From assembly GCA_037127255.1 (NCBI GenBank), contig JBANSL010000002.1:96564519-96628518 (forward strand): DNA of 64,000 nucleotides. Direction: 5' to 3'. The translations under genes were made by a program, and so were the position numbers. This DNA is from Persicaria tinctoria (Eukaryota; Streptophyta; Magnoliopsida; Caryophyllales; Polygonaceae). Within the stretch, counting starts at the first letter, position 1, and every line of letters starts with the position of its first letter. Below, piece by piece: positions 32,980 to 45,279 of this stretch. Under the pieces are notes generated by a model that saw only the letters and a program-made list of their open reading frames with translations, ran no database searches and was not told the DNA's origin.

Positions 32980-33579
32980 CGCAAGGTATTTTATATATAA
33001 AGTACCCTGTGCGGCTACGCCTCTTGAATCACACACTTTCCGCGTTATCAGACCACATCTTTTTTAATTTCATCTTTTATGTGGGATCGGACTATCCAAC
33101 CATAGATATTGAGTCAATATTATTGACTAGACCTGGGCAAACACGTGCTAGCTCGCTCGGCCCGCCTCACCCGCCCGCATAAATGGGTGGATATGGACAA
33201 CAAGTTAAGTTCAAGTGGACCACTAAGCCCGACCCGCACCATCAGTAGGAACGGACAGGTTTGGACATGAAATCGGAAATCTAGTCCATGAAGTGGGCTT
33301 GGTCTGACCCACAACCCCGAGACTAAATTTGAGAAAAAGCCATCCCAAGTCTGACACGTCATTGTGAATATATAAGTTAGTATGAAAATCCATGATTACA
33401 AAAATATAAAAAATGCTAAAGCCCTCACTTAATGGTGGAACAAATAGACAACACGATGCCTAGTCAAAAAAATAGACAACACGATACAGATGCTCTTCAT
33501 ATAATTGTGATAAGGGACATCCACCAAATCTTTCTCTGCAATTTCTAACCTCTATGCAATTTTAGTCCCAAACAAGTAA
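32980..33579. other. Spacer, degenerate repeats
   Basis: No gene. CCTGGGCAAAC near 33130 with GCCCGAC-rich sequence to about 33330 resembles common plant hAT-type non-autonomous elements, but ends were not resolved. A small direct repeat AATAGACAACACGAT occurs at about 33444 and 33470. Confidence 0.35.
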
Positions 33580-33925
33580 GAGCATCCGCATCCATGGAAC
33601 CCAATTGGGTTCTTTAACTCACCTTTTTATTTTTTTCTCTCCTTAAGAAACCCAACTTAATTTTTTACCCACATCCCTACAACCCATTTTATTATAAACT
33701 AAATAATATAAAATTAAAAATAGCCTCACCACTTACCCAAAACCCCTCTCTTTCTCTTTCCTACCCTCTCACATATGCCTCCTATATTCTTTCTTTCTTT
33801 GGTTTTTAAGGGTTCCTTAGTAGCAAACACATCCCATCATTCCTTAATAAAACATCTCCCTCCTTTATTATTTTATTACTAAGTTCCTTATTTTTCTTTT
33901 TTTAAACACCCCAATGTGGGTGCTC
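33580..33925. mobile_element. Tourist-like MITE (GAGCATCC ends)
   Basis: 346 bp. The left end GAGCATCCGCATCCATGG pairs with the right end CCCAATGTGGGTGCTC, and both flanks are TAA (33577-33579 and 33926-33928), the PIF/Harbinger target. No coding capacity. Confidence 0.8.
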
Positions 33926-34155
33926 TAACAACAAAATTATTTGTCAGCGGTAAAACAAGTCCCCATCTCTCAGTTTTCTTCCAAACCAAAAAGTAGAACT
34001 GATGGAGAGAGATAGAGGGTGAGAGGAGATTGGTTCAAGTAGAGGAGAAAAAGGTTGTTTTGGATGTGTTGTATGCAATGACACTCGGGTGTCAACACTG
34101 GATATGAAAAGGTATTAGAAGTGCAAGGACTTCTTCTTCCCCTTTTTTTTTTTTT

Positions 34156-34250
34156 TTGATAAATAGAGAGCGGTCATCTGGGTTCGAATTAGAGATCTTT
34201 AGGTATTATTCGCAAGTACTTTTCGTCTGAACCATTCTGGAATGGTTCCT
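34156..34250 (-). mobile_element. tRNA-derived SINE, diverged copy
   Basis: A diverged relative of the SINEs at 44620 and 55416: GCGGTCATCTGGGTTCGAA on the plus strand corresponds to the B-box region, and ACCATTCTGGAATGGTT is the palindromic 5' end. A long T-run (34144-34157) is the A-tail. The flanks TTCTTCCCCTTTTTT / TTCCTTCCCTTTTTA may be a decayed target duplication. Confidence 0.65.
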
Positions 34251-35239
34251 TCCCTTTTTATGAAGAAAGGGAGTATCCGGACAAAATCGATGAAACGGAA
34301 AGGATCCGAGTGAATGAAAAGGACAAAAACAAAGGATGAATTTCACTTTCACTTGAAAAAAGAAGAAGATAAAGACCTCATAGGAATAAGAGACATAATA
34401 GTGCTAGAGAGAGTAAAAAAAAAAAGATCATTTTGATGAATGTCAACTAAGTATCTTAAGTAAATTGTTCTCGCTTGTTGAAACATTTGATAATCATAAT
34501 CAATCTTTATTAAACGATCAGTATGAATTAGACACTCAGACTCCATAAAATTTGATCAATTCTGTTTTTGATCTTATGGTGGAGAAATGAAACGAGTAAA
34601 CTCTCCCAATTGGAAGTTAATGTCGTGTTCACTAGTTCTGTGAATGAGTTTGGAACGAACAATGGACATTTGACATAGTTTACTACAAGGGTGAATAACA
34701 TGGATATTGACTTCAATCTTGTCTGGTTTTAATTATCTTCCATTTTATGAGGTAAAGATGACCCCCTCCATTAGAAAAAAATTTAAGCGATTTAACTTTT
34801 AGCCACATTAAAAATATTGATTTTTTAAAATAATTTCATACTCGCATAAAATTATTTTAGAAAATTAATTTTTTTTAAAAAACATGTATAAATTTTTCAA
34901 CAGTTGAAGTACTAGAATTTTGGGAAATGATATAGAATTATGTTTTTTGAAACGAGATAGTATATTAGATTTATAAGAATACTCCAACAATATAGAAATG
35001 TTAATTTTTTAGATTTTTCTCCCCAAATTGTTCAAATATACTATCGATTCTCCCATAAATATACCAAGTATTAGAGTGTGCCTATGCCACTTTGATGATA
35101 CACATCATACACTACGTCGTGTCTACGTCGCACGCAGTACGTACTTGTAACTTGTGAGGTAGTCGTTACTCGTTAGTGTTGATTTTCGCACGACATATTA
35201 ATCGTTTATAAGGAGATAATTTTGATGATAACATGTTCA
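34251..35239. other. Spacer without a supported gene
   Basis: 34260-34730 contains a 130-bp open stretch (HFDECQLSILSKLF in one frame) with an organelle-like look, but I could not assign it. 34765-35000 has faint Stowaway remnants (CCCCTCCATTAG). 35090-35200 has a GTACGT-rich patch. Confidence 0.35.
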
Positions 35240-35575
35240 TAAGTAAGACTGTTATATGAACTCAAGAGCTCAAACTCGGCTAGGAATCGGCTTGAAAAAA
35301 CTCAACTCGAACTCGCTCACTTATTTGGCTCGTTCAAATAAAACTCGAATAGCTCAAATTATATGAAATTTCTAAAATTTTCTTTAAGTTAACATGTTAT
35401 AACCAAGTAGAACTACTTAAAGCTCGGTTCGGGCTCGTTCATTTCCTAAATAAGCCGAGCTTAAACAAAATAAAAGGCTCGTTTAAAAATTAGGCTCGGC
35501 TCGGCTCGTTTAACAAATGAACAAACTTGAACATGCCAAGCTCAGCTCGTTCGACTCGAATAACACCCCTATTCA
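35240..35575. repeat. GCTCGGCTCG-rich non-autonomous repeat (hAT-like)
   Basis: Repeated motifs CTCGGCT, GGCTCGTT and GAACTCG in both orientations, ending in AATAACACCCCTA, a complement of TAGGGGTG, which is common at plant hAT-type ends. The left end was not resolved. Confidence 0.45.
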
Positions 35576-35948
35576 TAAGCCGAAGCACATGCAAAATATA
35601 TCTCGATGTGACGAAAAGCCAAACTTCAAAAAACAGAAACAAAAAACTGAAATACATCGGTACAAACCCTTTCCACACTTGTGTGGTTATATGTAAAAAG
35701 GAGCAACGATTCCAGGTATATGTTTGATTAGGCATTGCCTATCAAAGGTCTGTTGAACCTTCTGTTCTTCGTCATGCGTCTAATCGGTATAGGTGTTTAA
35801 GTTCCTGATAATTAAAAAAAATGGACAATTAAACGATTTGATTCTTTTTGCTGAGGAATTGCTTTGTTTCGCGATTTCAAACGCAGCTCATGTCACTACT
35901 CATTCCGTCATAGTCCATGACAAGGCGAAAGAATGATGAAGTTTACCT

Positions 35949-38216
35949 TTACGAAGACTGAAGTATCTTCTTGTAGTCCTGGAAAGTGCCGTGGAAAGGA
36001 GCGACCCTGCCATCAGATACCACCCAGAGCTCATCTACACTGCCGGATATCAGGTGCTCGTCGTGACTTACCTGCAGTCACAGAGGATAACATTGACTTT
36101 GGGTCAAGGAGTTCCCATTTTCATTGGAAGTTTTAGCTGCCAGCAAACTTGCAAATTGCAATGAGAGAAAACGAGTGGTAGTAGTAAATAGCACAAGTGT
36201 ACCATGAGGATTCCTCCTTGGAATATAAGGAGCCCCTGAATCAGAGCTTCCACGGCATCCAAATCCTATAAGTATAGCATTTTACACATCAACGCATTTA
36301 TGCAAACAAAACGAATCTTCTTCAGTATTAACTAGTATGGAAACGAAGTGTGTAATCTAGTCACAAACTTACAAGATGGTTTGATGGTTCATCGAGCAAT
36401 AAAAGATGGGGTTTCTTGAATGTAATCTTGGCAAACGCTACTCTGCTTTTCTGACCACCTGGTAATACAGAAATAGCAAATGTTACAAACAGGAAAATTT
36501 GTTCCAAGGGCTACAATGATAGGCCAGAATTTCAATGTTTTGGTTCATGGATCCAATTCTATTTCGACTAGTGTTACTAAGCATCACATGAAACCATACT
36601 AGGTGTCCCAACAGATTATGAGTAAGACCCAATGGTGTGAAGAAAGGAAATTACCAGACAAAGTGTACATGGGCTGAAGGGCTAGATTTCCAGATATACC
36701 AAAAGAGCCCAAGTGTCCTCGCAGTTTTTGTTCGGGTACACCCTGTAGAAATTTGATCACATGTAAGCTGTTGTCTATAAGCAAATCATGACGTCAGAGA
36801 CATGGAAAACCCAATTCCGCACAGGATCTCTCAGATTCAAGACCCACAGTGAAGCCAATGAAGCTATAATCTTGAGAAATCTTCAGCACTTGCAATCCTA
36901 ATCCTTGACCTTTTCACTCCTTCCCCCCCATAACATTATTATTATTATATTCCCTGGTTTTCTCCATCTGTAGCAGATGGTTAGTTTGAGAGGAATAGAA
37001 CTATGAGTATTTCATGTCAAACCATAAGAAATTAAGAACTATCCCGTTCATGTTCTTAACGGGAAGATGGCATCCGACAAACAAATAGGAAACAGATGAA
37101 GTTTGTTAAAAAACACTGGCCTACTTACTGGGAAGCAACGCATCATATAAAGAAGTGGATTTGAAGTCAAGTCAAGCCCATCAACATGATGTTGACTGAA
37201 CACAGCTATTCGGACCTGTAGAATCATGTAAACAAAGGTGAGGTTTCTGACCAAGTCATCAAACAATCTTCATCCAGGAAAACAAAATAGTTCTGAACAA
37301 ATCGGATATTGAACAGTGAAAACTACACTTGGACCATCAATTAGACAAACATGCAACACTCTGCACAAAGAAGTATTTAATATAACAAACAATGGATTAT
37401 CAAGTTAGAAATAAATTTGATGGTCTACACATTAATAAGATGTACAAGTGTATATACTACAGATGTATAAATGTCAGTAGCTAAGAACCTAAGATAACAA
37501 AAGGAAGACAATAAAGATGGTAAATCCACCTTTGCTGAGCAGAAGACGGTCCCTGAGCTTGGCTTCAGTTCTCCAGCAATCAATTTGAGTATAGTGGACT
37601 TTCCAATGCCATTGGCCCCAACCACTACAAAAGGTGGTAGGTAATTCTCAAACAAAATGGGCAAAGCAAAGTCACACGTGCCAATGATTAAAATCTGTAG
37701 ATACTAGATAGTGGGGAAGAAAAAAAAAGGGCTCTTAGCCTCTTACTTGCTATACGGCTGTCCAGATCAATCCCAAAATTCAAGTTCTTGAACAATAACG
37801 GTCCACCAGCGTATCCAAACGACGCATCACTGTCATGACACAAGAACAGTCAGCAAAAGTTTGAATGCATGATTCAAATTATAGATACATTATCTCCTAT
37901 TAATTTTTTTTTAAAAAAAAGATCATATATATTCAACAGGTTTCTAAATTTAAACTAAAAATTCAAAACCTCGTCAAAGCATTGTATAAACCTCATCTAA
38001 GCATCAATATCAAAAACATACCTGAAACTTATAATTGGAGGACCAGGTTTATCATCAGGAGTTGGGAACTCAAACTTGTAGCTGCAAAGAAAGAAACTCA
38101 CCTTAAGAAACTTCAATTCTTATCACGGCAAGGTACTCAAATACAGAAATTCAATAACTAATAAATGAACACATTAAGAACCCCCCCCCCCCCAAAAAAA
38201 AAAAAAAAAAAACGTC

Positions 38217-38250
<34 letters not shown>

Positions 38251-41200
38251 TTGGGGGAGGGATTGCACAAATGAAGATGAAAGGCATATACTCTGGATCA
38301 TTAACAACTGCATCAACATGCTCCATCCGCTCTAATGCCTGAAAGACCACAACAATGAATTAGAAGTAGGACAGGTGCAGTGTAGCTGAGCAATGCTACA
38401 TGTTTCTCAAACCCAAAAAAAAATAAAGAAAGATGAATATTTAAGCTGATATCAGGGTACAATCAGTACTTTGATTCTTGACTGGACCAGGGCTGCACGC
38501 TTTGCATTGTAGCGGAACTTATCAATGAAATTCTGCAAGATATAAAGAAAAAGTCCCATGTTAAAATAACAAGGCAAGAAAACGTATATCAAGGGAGGAA
38601 CAAGGCTAATAATTGTAAATAATTTCAGACAAGAGAGAGAGAGATGAAAAATACTACAGTATTAAATGCCATTACAAACACCTTGATATATATTTAAGAG
38701 CAAATTTTTTAAATTGCAACCAAAGGGGCTAAAAGGCATTAGGAGGGTAAAATTTTATAGAAATTATCAAACAGTTGTAAATAGTAAGGAAAGGACTACC
38801 AGCAACAAACATTATTCATTTCACAATATGAGTCACAAAGGACGGAATATAAGCTGAAACATTACACAAGATAATATGAAACACTGCATTGTATGTTAGC
38901 CAACTACATTATCAAAAAAAAAAAAAAAACCAGAAGCTAATGATTGTGATCATTGAAAATTATAAATATATACCGCCTCGATTGAGCAAGAGATGTCATT
39001 TTTATGGCGTATTTCTTGTTAAGAAAAAAATGACATTTTAGATATTTTGGTCTTTACGTTACACAACTGCCCTTGCAATTATTACTCCGTAGTAGATTCT
39101 GAATTTGTGAGTAGTAATTTTCAACAAAGTAAAAAAATAGAGTGATAAATGAGGGTACAATATTTGTTAGCCACATAAAAATGAATCTTTTTCTTAATGG
39201 ATAAAAAACTTTAAAAACAAATTGATCAGGAGTCCCATAATGTGTTGTTGCATATTATAGCTAACTAACTATTGTCCATACAACACACACAAATAAGCAC
39301 CTTACATACACTAGGTACAAGAAAAACAAAATTGAAAAGCCCATGGGTGTGGACAGGGCAAGGCATTGGCTATTAATGTAACCCATCTTGAGTCAGTTCT
39401 CAACCGCAGTTATTTGGAGTCCCTCGTGAAGGGAAACACATCCGAAAGCGATTTGAATGCTCTCCTCTACCATTGGATGGGAATACACCTCCCTACCCCC
39501 AAAACCTCTTTCGCAATAATGAGTAAAAATGAAGGGAAAGGGCATAAATTCATGCAGAGTTGCAGATTACCTAAGACTGTAACACAAATCCTGAGTATCT
39601 AAGACAGGAAAGTATATAGCAAGATTTTTTTTCTCCTTTTTGTTTGGATTAAACTCTTTTATCTTCCAAGTAAACTACACATAATACAATGATTTGTCAA
39701 AGTAAGAGTAAACTACACACCACACTAAAGAATGATGACAGTTGAGAAAAAACAATAAAATGAATTGAAGCAACATGTGGCAAAAGGCCATCAGAAATAA
39801 CCTGCATATGAGCCCTTGACTTCTCATTAGTTTCAAATGCTTTCTTCTGGTTCTTTAGCAGTTCTTCTCGCGTCTTCTCAAATATATCATAATTTCCTTT
39901 ATAAGTTATCAGTTTCTGGCCATGTAGATGAATGACATCTGTGACAACCTACAAGATCATTTTCCCAATTTCATAAACTGCTCATCAAGGTGAAAGCTAA
40001 CACAATGAAAGGAGAGGATTAAAGAATTTACTATGTTCAAGAACTCTCTCGCATGAGAGACAACTATAAATGTTTTGGGCCACTTCACCAGGTAAGATTC
40101 CAACCACAGGACAGCGTGTAAATCAAGATGGTTCTGTCAATTGGTCAGATTTAACATTCAATCAGTATAACAATGGACTAACTATAGGTTCAACAACCTA
40201 ACCAATACAACAACATAAAGCTTACCGTAGGTTCATCTAGCAATAAGAGATCTGGTTCTATAAACAATGCTCGAGCAAGAGCTATCCGCATACGCCATCC
40301 TCCAGAAAAAGTTTTTGTTGCATTACGTTGCATCTCCGGTGAGAAACTCAGACCCTAAAAGCGTTAATTATCATTAAACATGTTGCATGTGAAGCAATAA
40401 ATGCATAAGAATCATACAGAGAGTTGGACACAATTTCAATTATACTAAATCCGCTCCCAAGCATGCACATACATGCAAAATGAGAAGAAGTTTTTTTTTT
40501 TCACACAACGCCACCAACACTGGCTGTTGCAAGCTATTACGGTTATTTCTCTTCCTTGAATTGGATTATTTAGTTGGTTAAAAAATTATATTGTAGTTAC
40601 ATTTCATCAATACAGACATAGATGAAATGGTGAAACATCCCAAAAACTACTAAGAGCCCAAAAACATGTTCTTAAGGAAACTCATAGCTGGCTAAAAGAT
40701 TAGAGTTCTTTCAAACATAGGCTAAATCACATATCCAATACGTGTTTACTTCGGCACAATAATGGGCTCTAATATGTAAGCAACACTACACGACCAAAGG
40801 ATAATAAGACCGCCAAAACATATACTCTGAATGCCATTTTATATTCTTATATCCACCTAGATGGTAATTAGTACGGAGTTCTTCCAGGAAATCCAGAAAT
40901 GATGCTGATGAACATATCCACAAAAAACAAATAGATCAGATTTCATGGAAAGGGTACTCTCTCCATAAAATTCCATACTAACCGCCAAAATGGAGGCTGC
41001 ACGTGCTTCTGCAGAATCTGCATCTATGTATTCCAGCCTTTTATATATCTGTTCAAGCCTTTTTGAGATTGAATCTTTGTCCATTCCCTTTAGTGAGCCA
41101 TTGCTCTTTTCACCAGCTTCTTCAAATTCTAGGTCTCTCTTCAATGCATTGAAAAAATAAAAAAAATAAGATGCCTTCATATATTTATTTGAAATATAGC

Positions 41201-43040
41201 TACGCCATAACAAGTAAATCACTAATAAGACTATTTTTTATTGCATTCATCTGAAATAGACAAGACAGAACCTGTAATTCCACAAGACGAGCTTCTTCTT
41301 GCATAAGTTGGGTTCTTTCCATATCAGAGTTAAGGACACACTGTAAGGCACTTGTGTCGTCACCAACCACTTCTTGCTCCACATGCAGAATCTGGCAATT
41401 CCTAGGAGTTCCCTCAATTGCATGCATAGCCAAGTGTCTGAGAAAAGTTGTTTTACCAGTACCATTTCTTCCAACAAGGCCTGCATAAATAGTGATTTAA
41501 ACAAATCAGCAGGAAAATAAAGTATCCAAGATGTGGACTAAAGTTTGGTTTCAGCCCTTGTGCATACAAAGCATTTGCATTTGGAAAACATATTTGTTTA
41601 CTTGCAGCTTGAAGCAGGCCTAAACAAGTTTGATAAGCTGGAAAGAACAAGTATAGCCTAAAGATTTTCATAACAATATCAAGAAACATAACAAGAACTA
41701 TACTGAGCTCTTAATTATCTAATCGACTAATCCCCCCATCAAGTTAGCATTTTATCTCTCTTCTCTAATGCATCAAGATCAGCAAAGTCATTGAAGCTCT
41801 CTAAATGTGATACAAAAAATTATGTGTGACCTTGAAAGGCAACTCGTCAACAACATAAAGAACACAATTCAATAGATCAACCCTATTCACTAGATTGACT
41901 TCGATCAGGGGATAGTCAGCTGATAACAAATGCCAACTCACCATAATGCCTCCCAAATGCAAGGTTCACGGTACCATCAACAATGAGATCGCGGCCACCA
42001 ACGGATACATTGAAATTCTCCAAATGGATATCCCTGACAACAGGCCCACCACTGTTATCATGATTAACAGACATAGCAGGCATTCCAGCTCTGACTGCTT
42101 CCATTTCCTCCACATGCTTAAGGTATGCAACCTAAAGTATAATGAACAAAAAAGGGGTTTAGGAAATGGATAAACAATCCATAATTACTAAGCTTGTGGG
42201 ATGCAAAACAAGCGAAAAAACTTTACAAGGATGTGGCATGCACTAACTGTACACAGTATAGTCAGATTATACAGTTGGGCAAACAAGTGATTTGATTCAA
42301 CAAATGCAAAACTCCGGGACATGAAATCTTCATCAGAAAAGGTCATACCTCTCTTTGACGGTCGTCCTTCCTTTTTTTTCTTTCAATTTTTATCTTGTCA
42401 CGCTCTGTCAACAATGGACCATCTGTTACTTCAGGCTGCTTCTTCTTAGGAGCTTCTCCCTCATCCATGTTATCAAACATCCTCATTGGTGCTGCAAGAC
42501 TTCTCACAGAAGGCTTAGGTTTAACTAGCCCATGCTTTCCAAATTTATCACTCAATTTGCCACAAATCTGCACATATAACAAGAGCTCAGGAATCTATAA
42601 CGAGAAACAGAAAAGAAATAAACCCTAGCTTTGAATAACATGTTTGCAAATCCTTGTTATTAAGCTGTGCTCCATACAAACGTACTCCTAAAAACGGAGC
42701 AAATCCAAACAGTCCAAATAAATCAAAACTCTGAAGCAACAAAATCGAATCTGAACATCAGTGAAGGTTCCAGGAGTAACAGAGCTAGAATCCATATCCT
42801 TGTTCAATTTTCGGTAAAGATTACAGGAAGACTCACAGATTGGCACTCGGAGAAGTCAGAGACGCAGCCGGCGTCGATGAGGAGCTCCCCAAGCGCATCG
42901 AAGACGCCATCGCCATCGACGCCGAAGTCGAAGTCTTCATCGGCGAGGACGTTGACGATGTAATCGATGATTGGCTGATCGACATCTTGTACTCGCCGGC
43001 CGAGAACTTCGTGTACCACTGAACTCGCCACCTCCGCCAT
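35949..43040 (-). CDS. ABCF3: ABC-F family protein (GCN20 type, ABCF3-like), 18 exons
   Basis: Minus-strand exons: 43040-42837, 42567-42349, 42131-41942, 41480-41272, 41138-40983, 40354-40226, 40133-40032, 39948-39802, 38532-38470, 38338-38292, 38081-38022, 37829-37747, 37624-37530, 37215-37129, 36742-36655, 36458-36373, 36265-36203, 36071-35949. They total 2151 nt, 716 residues, all phases consistent. It is a soluble twin-ATPase with no membrane domain. Site 1: GRNGTGKTT (about 207), signature [16 protein letters not shown], Walker [14 protein letters not shown]. Site 2: GANGIGKST (about 539), signature [12 protein letters not shown], Walker [14 protein letters not shown]. The two ATPase cassettes are joined by a charged linker (about residues 405-525). 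ABCF proteins act on ribosomes; yeast GCN20 works with GCN1 in eIF2alpha kinase signalling. The N-terminal region ([14 protein letters not shown]) fits plant ABCF3. Confidence 0.96.
38181..38250. repeat. C13-A19 tract and (GA)n microsatellite in an ABCF3 intron
   Basis: C-run 38181-38193, directly A-run 38194-38212, then GTGTGTGA and (GA)13 to 38250. They lie inside the 210-bp intron between the exons at 38081 and 38292. On the transcribed strand this is (TC)n-T19-G13. Confidence 0.95.
38533..39801. other. Large ABCF3 intron with MITE-like remnant
   Basis: A 1.27-kb intron. 38965-39085 holds ATGACATTTT inverted around GGCGTATTTCTTG with CTCCGTAGTAG nearby, a decayed Stowaway-like relic. 39366-39600 has a 78-codon open stretch with no recognisable family; I regard it as chance or a retro-insert fragment. 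Confidence 0.45.
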
Positions 43041-43704
43041 CGTCTTGTTCGAGCTGGAAACGGGAATGGAGGTAAACTCTGTTTGTTTCTAGGTTTTGAG
43101 CCTCACCGCCTCCAAACTGCTGAACCGGGTTCGAAATTGTTCCGGATTGGGTTCGATCCGAGCTGGAATTTTTGGGCTCAAAATCGGAACCGGATTGAAA
43201 TAGTAGCCGTTTTTTAAATAAAATAAAAAAAGGAATTTTTTTACTAGTGTCAAGTCTTTACTGTCAGGCTACCTCTAACATACGACAAGTCCGACTTGAT
43301 CCTCGATAGGCCGACGAGTCGGGAGACAAATAAAAAAAAACATACAATAGGCCACTCGAAAATAAAAGAAAAATGTGCAACCAACAAGCAGCAAACACTC
43401 TACAAATGACAAATCTAATTGGGATAGGATTTATATTTTGACTTACTAGTTTCATGGCGATTAGCTCGATCATCTGCTGTTTGTTTAGCCTTTTGATTTA
43501 CCCGACACTGATGTGTCGGGTATTTCGACTCTTTACCTTATTCAAAAAAAAAATCTATTATTTCTCTCATCTGATTAGTAGCTAATTTGTATCATCTATT
43601 TTATCAACTAGAGTTACTAACTTTTAAAAAAATTACATATATTTTACACACGTAATCTATCAAGTTTAACTACCCAATCAGTTATACGTTATGTATTTAT
43701 AAAG
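43041..43704 (-). promoter_or_regulatory. Upstream region of ABCF3
   Basis: The promoter and 5' UTR of the minus-strand ABCF3 gene should lie here; no TATA box is clear. A hairpin CCCGACAC-TGAT-GTGTCGGG lies at 43501-43520. The rest is AT-rich. Confidence 0.4.
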
Positions 43705-43717
43705 TCGTTGCCTTGGA

Positions 43718-44437
43718 CGAAGCCTCCTACAAGATTCTTCAAGTTAAATTTCGATGGTTCCTACCGTACGTCCAAAATGCTTCTTATAGTTTCATAATCC
43801 ATGACTCGGATGGGGCAGTGGTGTCGATGGGGAATGGAACTTGTAACAACAGCTTGGTTCTTTGCTCTGAGGCATTGGGCCTTCGGATGGCGGGTTTTAA
43901 GGTGAAACAACTTGTTGAGAGGTTTGGTATGGGAGTGTCCCTCCCACATTAATTATAAAAGAGTAAAAATGATGGGTTATAAGGAAGGGTGAAACTCTAC
44001 ACAATAGCTTAAGCTTTTGTGTTAAGTTGGTGGATCCCGACCTTATAACCGCAAAAGTAATAATAATAAATCAATGTAACCCGACACGTGTTTGCCCCCC
44101 GTTAACGGCCCGTCGGATATTTCACACAACTTCGATTAGACAACCTACTTATCGAAGGTGATTGTCCGGTGGTTGTAAAAGCTCTTATGAGTGACTGGAT
44201 TTATCCCTGAAATATCGAGCTTCTACAATCAGATACGATTCTTGATCTCTCATCCTTCTCTAATGTTGTTATTCGTTATATTTTTAGTGATTCTAATATT
44301 GTAGCTGACAAAATTGCACGTATGGCCTATAATAGCCCCGTCGATAATAGTTTGGAGACCGACTCGGAACTATGTGTTTCTTGTCTATCTGAACGTCCTG
44401 ATTTTTATCCTGCATTGTAACAAAAAAAAATAAAATA
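43718..44437 (+). mobile_element. 5'-truncated LINE with RNase H domain, carrying a nested solo LTR
   Basis: A perfect 13-bp target duplication TCGTTGCCTTGGA (43705-43717, 44438-44450) brackets the element, which ends CCTGCATTGTAACAAAAAAAAATAAAAT. The frame encodes a plant LINE RNase H (RVT_3) domain: KLNFDGSYRT at the start, SEALGLRMAGFKVKQL, then after the nested insertion RLDNLLIEGDCPVVVKALM and VADKIARMAYNS. One in-frame TGA (near 44208) breaks it. It is related to the LINE end at 11234-11568. Removing 43913-44126 plus one target copy restores the frame exactly. Confidence 0.9.
43913..44126 (+). mobile_element. Solo LTR or TRIM-type insertion inside the LINE
   Basis: 214 bp starting TGTTGAGAGG and ending TTTCACA, with 5-bp target duplication CAACT (43908-43912, 44127-44131). 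Contains TCCCACATTAATTATAAAAG, a promoter-like block commonly found in plant TRIM/LTR sequences. No internal domain is present. Strand is by the TATA-like orientation. Confidence 0.8.
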
Positions 44438-44619
44438 TCGTTGCCTTGGAGACAAATGAGAGCTCTTTCACTTGCTATAGCATAGACTTGGGCTTTTAAG
44501 CAATGGGTTTGAAAAGCCCATTATCCATACCTGCACAGCGTTTGAAGGTAGAGATGCATCTACATACTTGCTACTTGCTAGGCCCGTTTGAACTAGGAGT
44601 ACCGTTTCTAACAACTGCC

Positions 44620-44716
44620 TTGGATTTGTAAATAAATAGCGGCCATATCCGGGGTTCGAACTGGGACCTTTGGGTACTACCCGTAAATCTTTTCCAGTGA
44701 GTCATTCCGTAATGGT
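44620..44716 (-). mobile_element. tRNA-derived SINE with 15-bp target duplication
   Basis: 97 bp between direct repeats TTTCTAACAACTGCC (44605-44619, 44717-44731). On the minus strand: ACCATTACGGAATGACTC, A-box-like TGACTCACTGG, B box CAGTTCGAACCCC, and tail TTTATTTACAAATCCAA. Same family as 55416-55513. Confidence 0.88.
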
Positions 44717-44965
44717 TTTCTAACAACTGCCCTCTTAATTCTAGTTTACACTAAAAGATCCTAGTGCAGATAGAGTTCATCACGTTGAACAATTTACAAA
44801 ACATTCCTCATAAAATGATTAAAATCAATTGCAAGTTACCCTAATAGGTATGGGGCTACATTTCATATCAAGTTGGTGCGAGGTTCCAAAGGGTTAACCC
44901 CTTAAATACACTATACAATACATAGTCCAGATATAAATCAATTAAGTCCAATCAAACTTAACTAA

Positions 44966-45276
44966 AGCCCTGTTTGACAAAAATAAGTAACTTTTCGAAA
45001 CCTGTGGTTTTGATATTATATAGTTTTAAATGAGATAAAATATAAAATTTTAGTGTAATTACTTTTTAAAAATCACGTCTTTTCATCAGCTACTCACCCA
45101 ATATTTTTGGAGCTTATCGTTTTTTCTTTACAAGTTTTCATCAGTTACCCTAACAGCTACGTTTCCCAAACACCATACTAGTTTATTAATCTATATTTAA
45201 CACGAATATTCCATCAGTATCAACTACCAAATCAGCTTTAACTACTCCATCAGCTACCCTTTTGCCAAACATAATC
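44966..45276. mobile_element. MITE related to 19746-20061
   Basis: 311 bp with ends GCCCTGTTTGACAAAA and the complement of TTTTGCCAAACATAATC, flanked by TAA (44963-44965, 45277-45279). Internal CAGCTACCC motifs recall the GGGTAGCTGA repeats of the 19746 element. Confidence 0.6.
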
Positions 45277-45279
45277 TAA

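Noticed and set aside
33119..33362. 80-codon minus-strand open frame
   Set aside because: Lies in GC-biased repeat sequence typical of plant hAT-like non-autonomous elements; no domain recognised.
34260..34740. Possible plastid-derived insert (AAAGATCATTTTGATGAATG and similar)
   Set aside because: It has an organelle-like look, but I could not match it to any specific plastid gene by eye. A nucleotide search would decide.
39366..39602. 78-codon plus-strand open frame in an ABCF3 intron
   Set aside because: No recognisable family, antisense inside an intron, no splice or promoter context.
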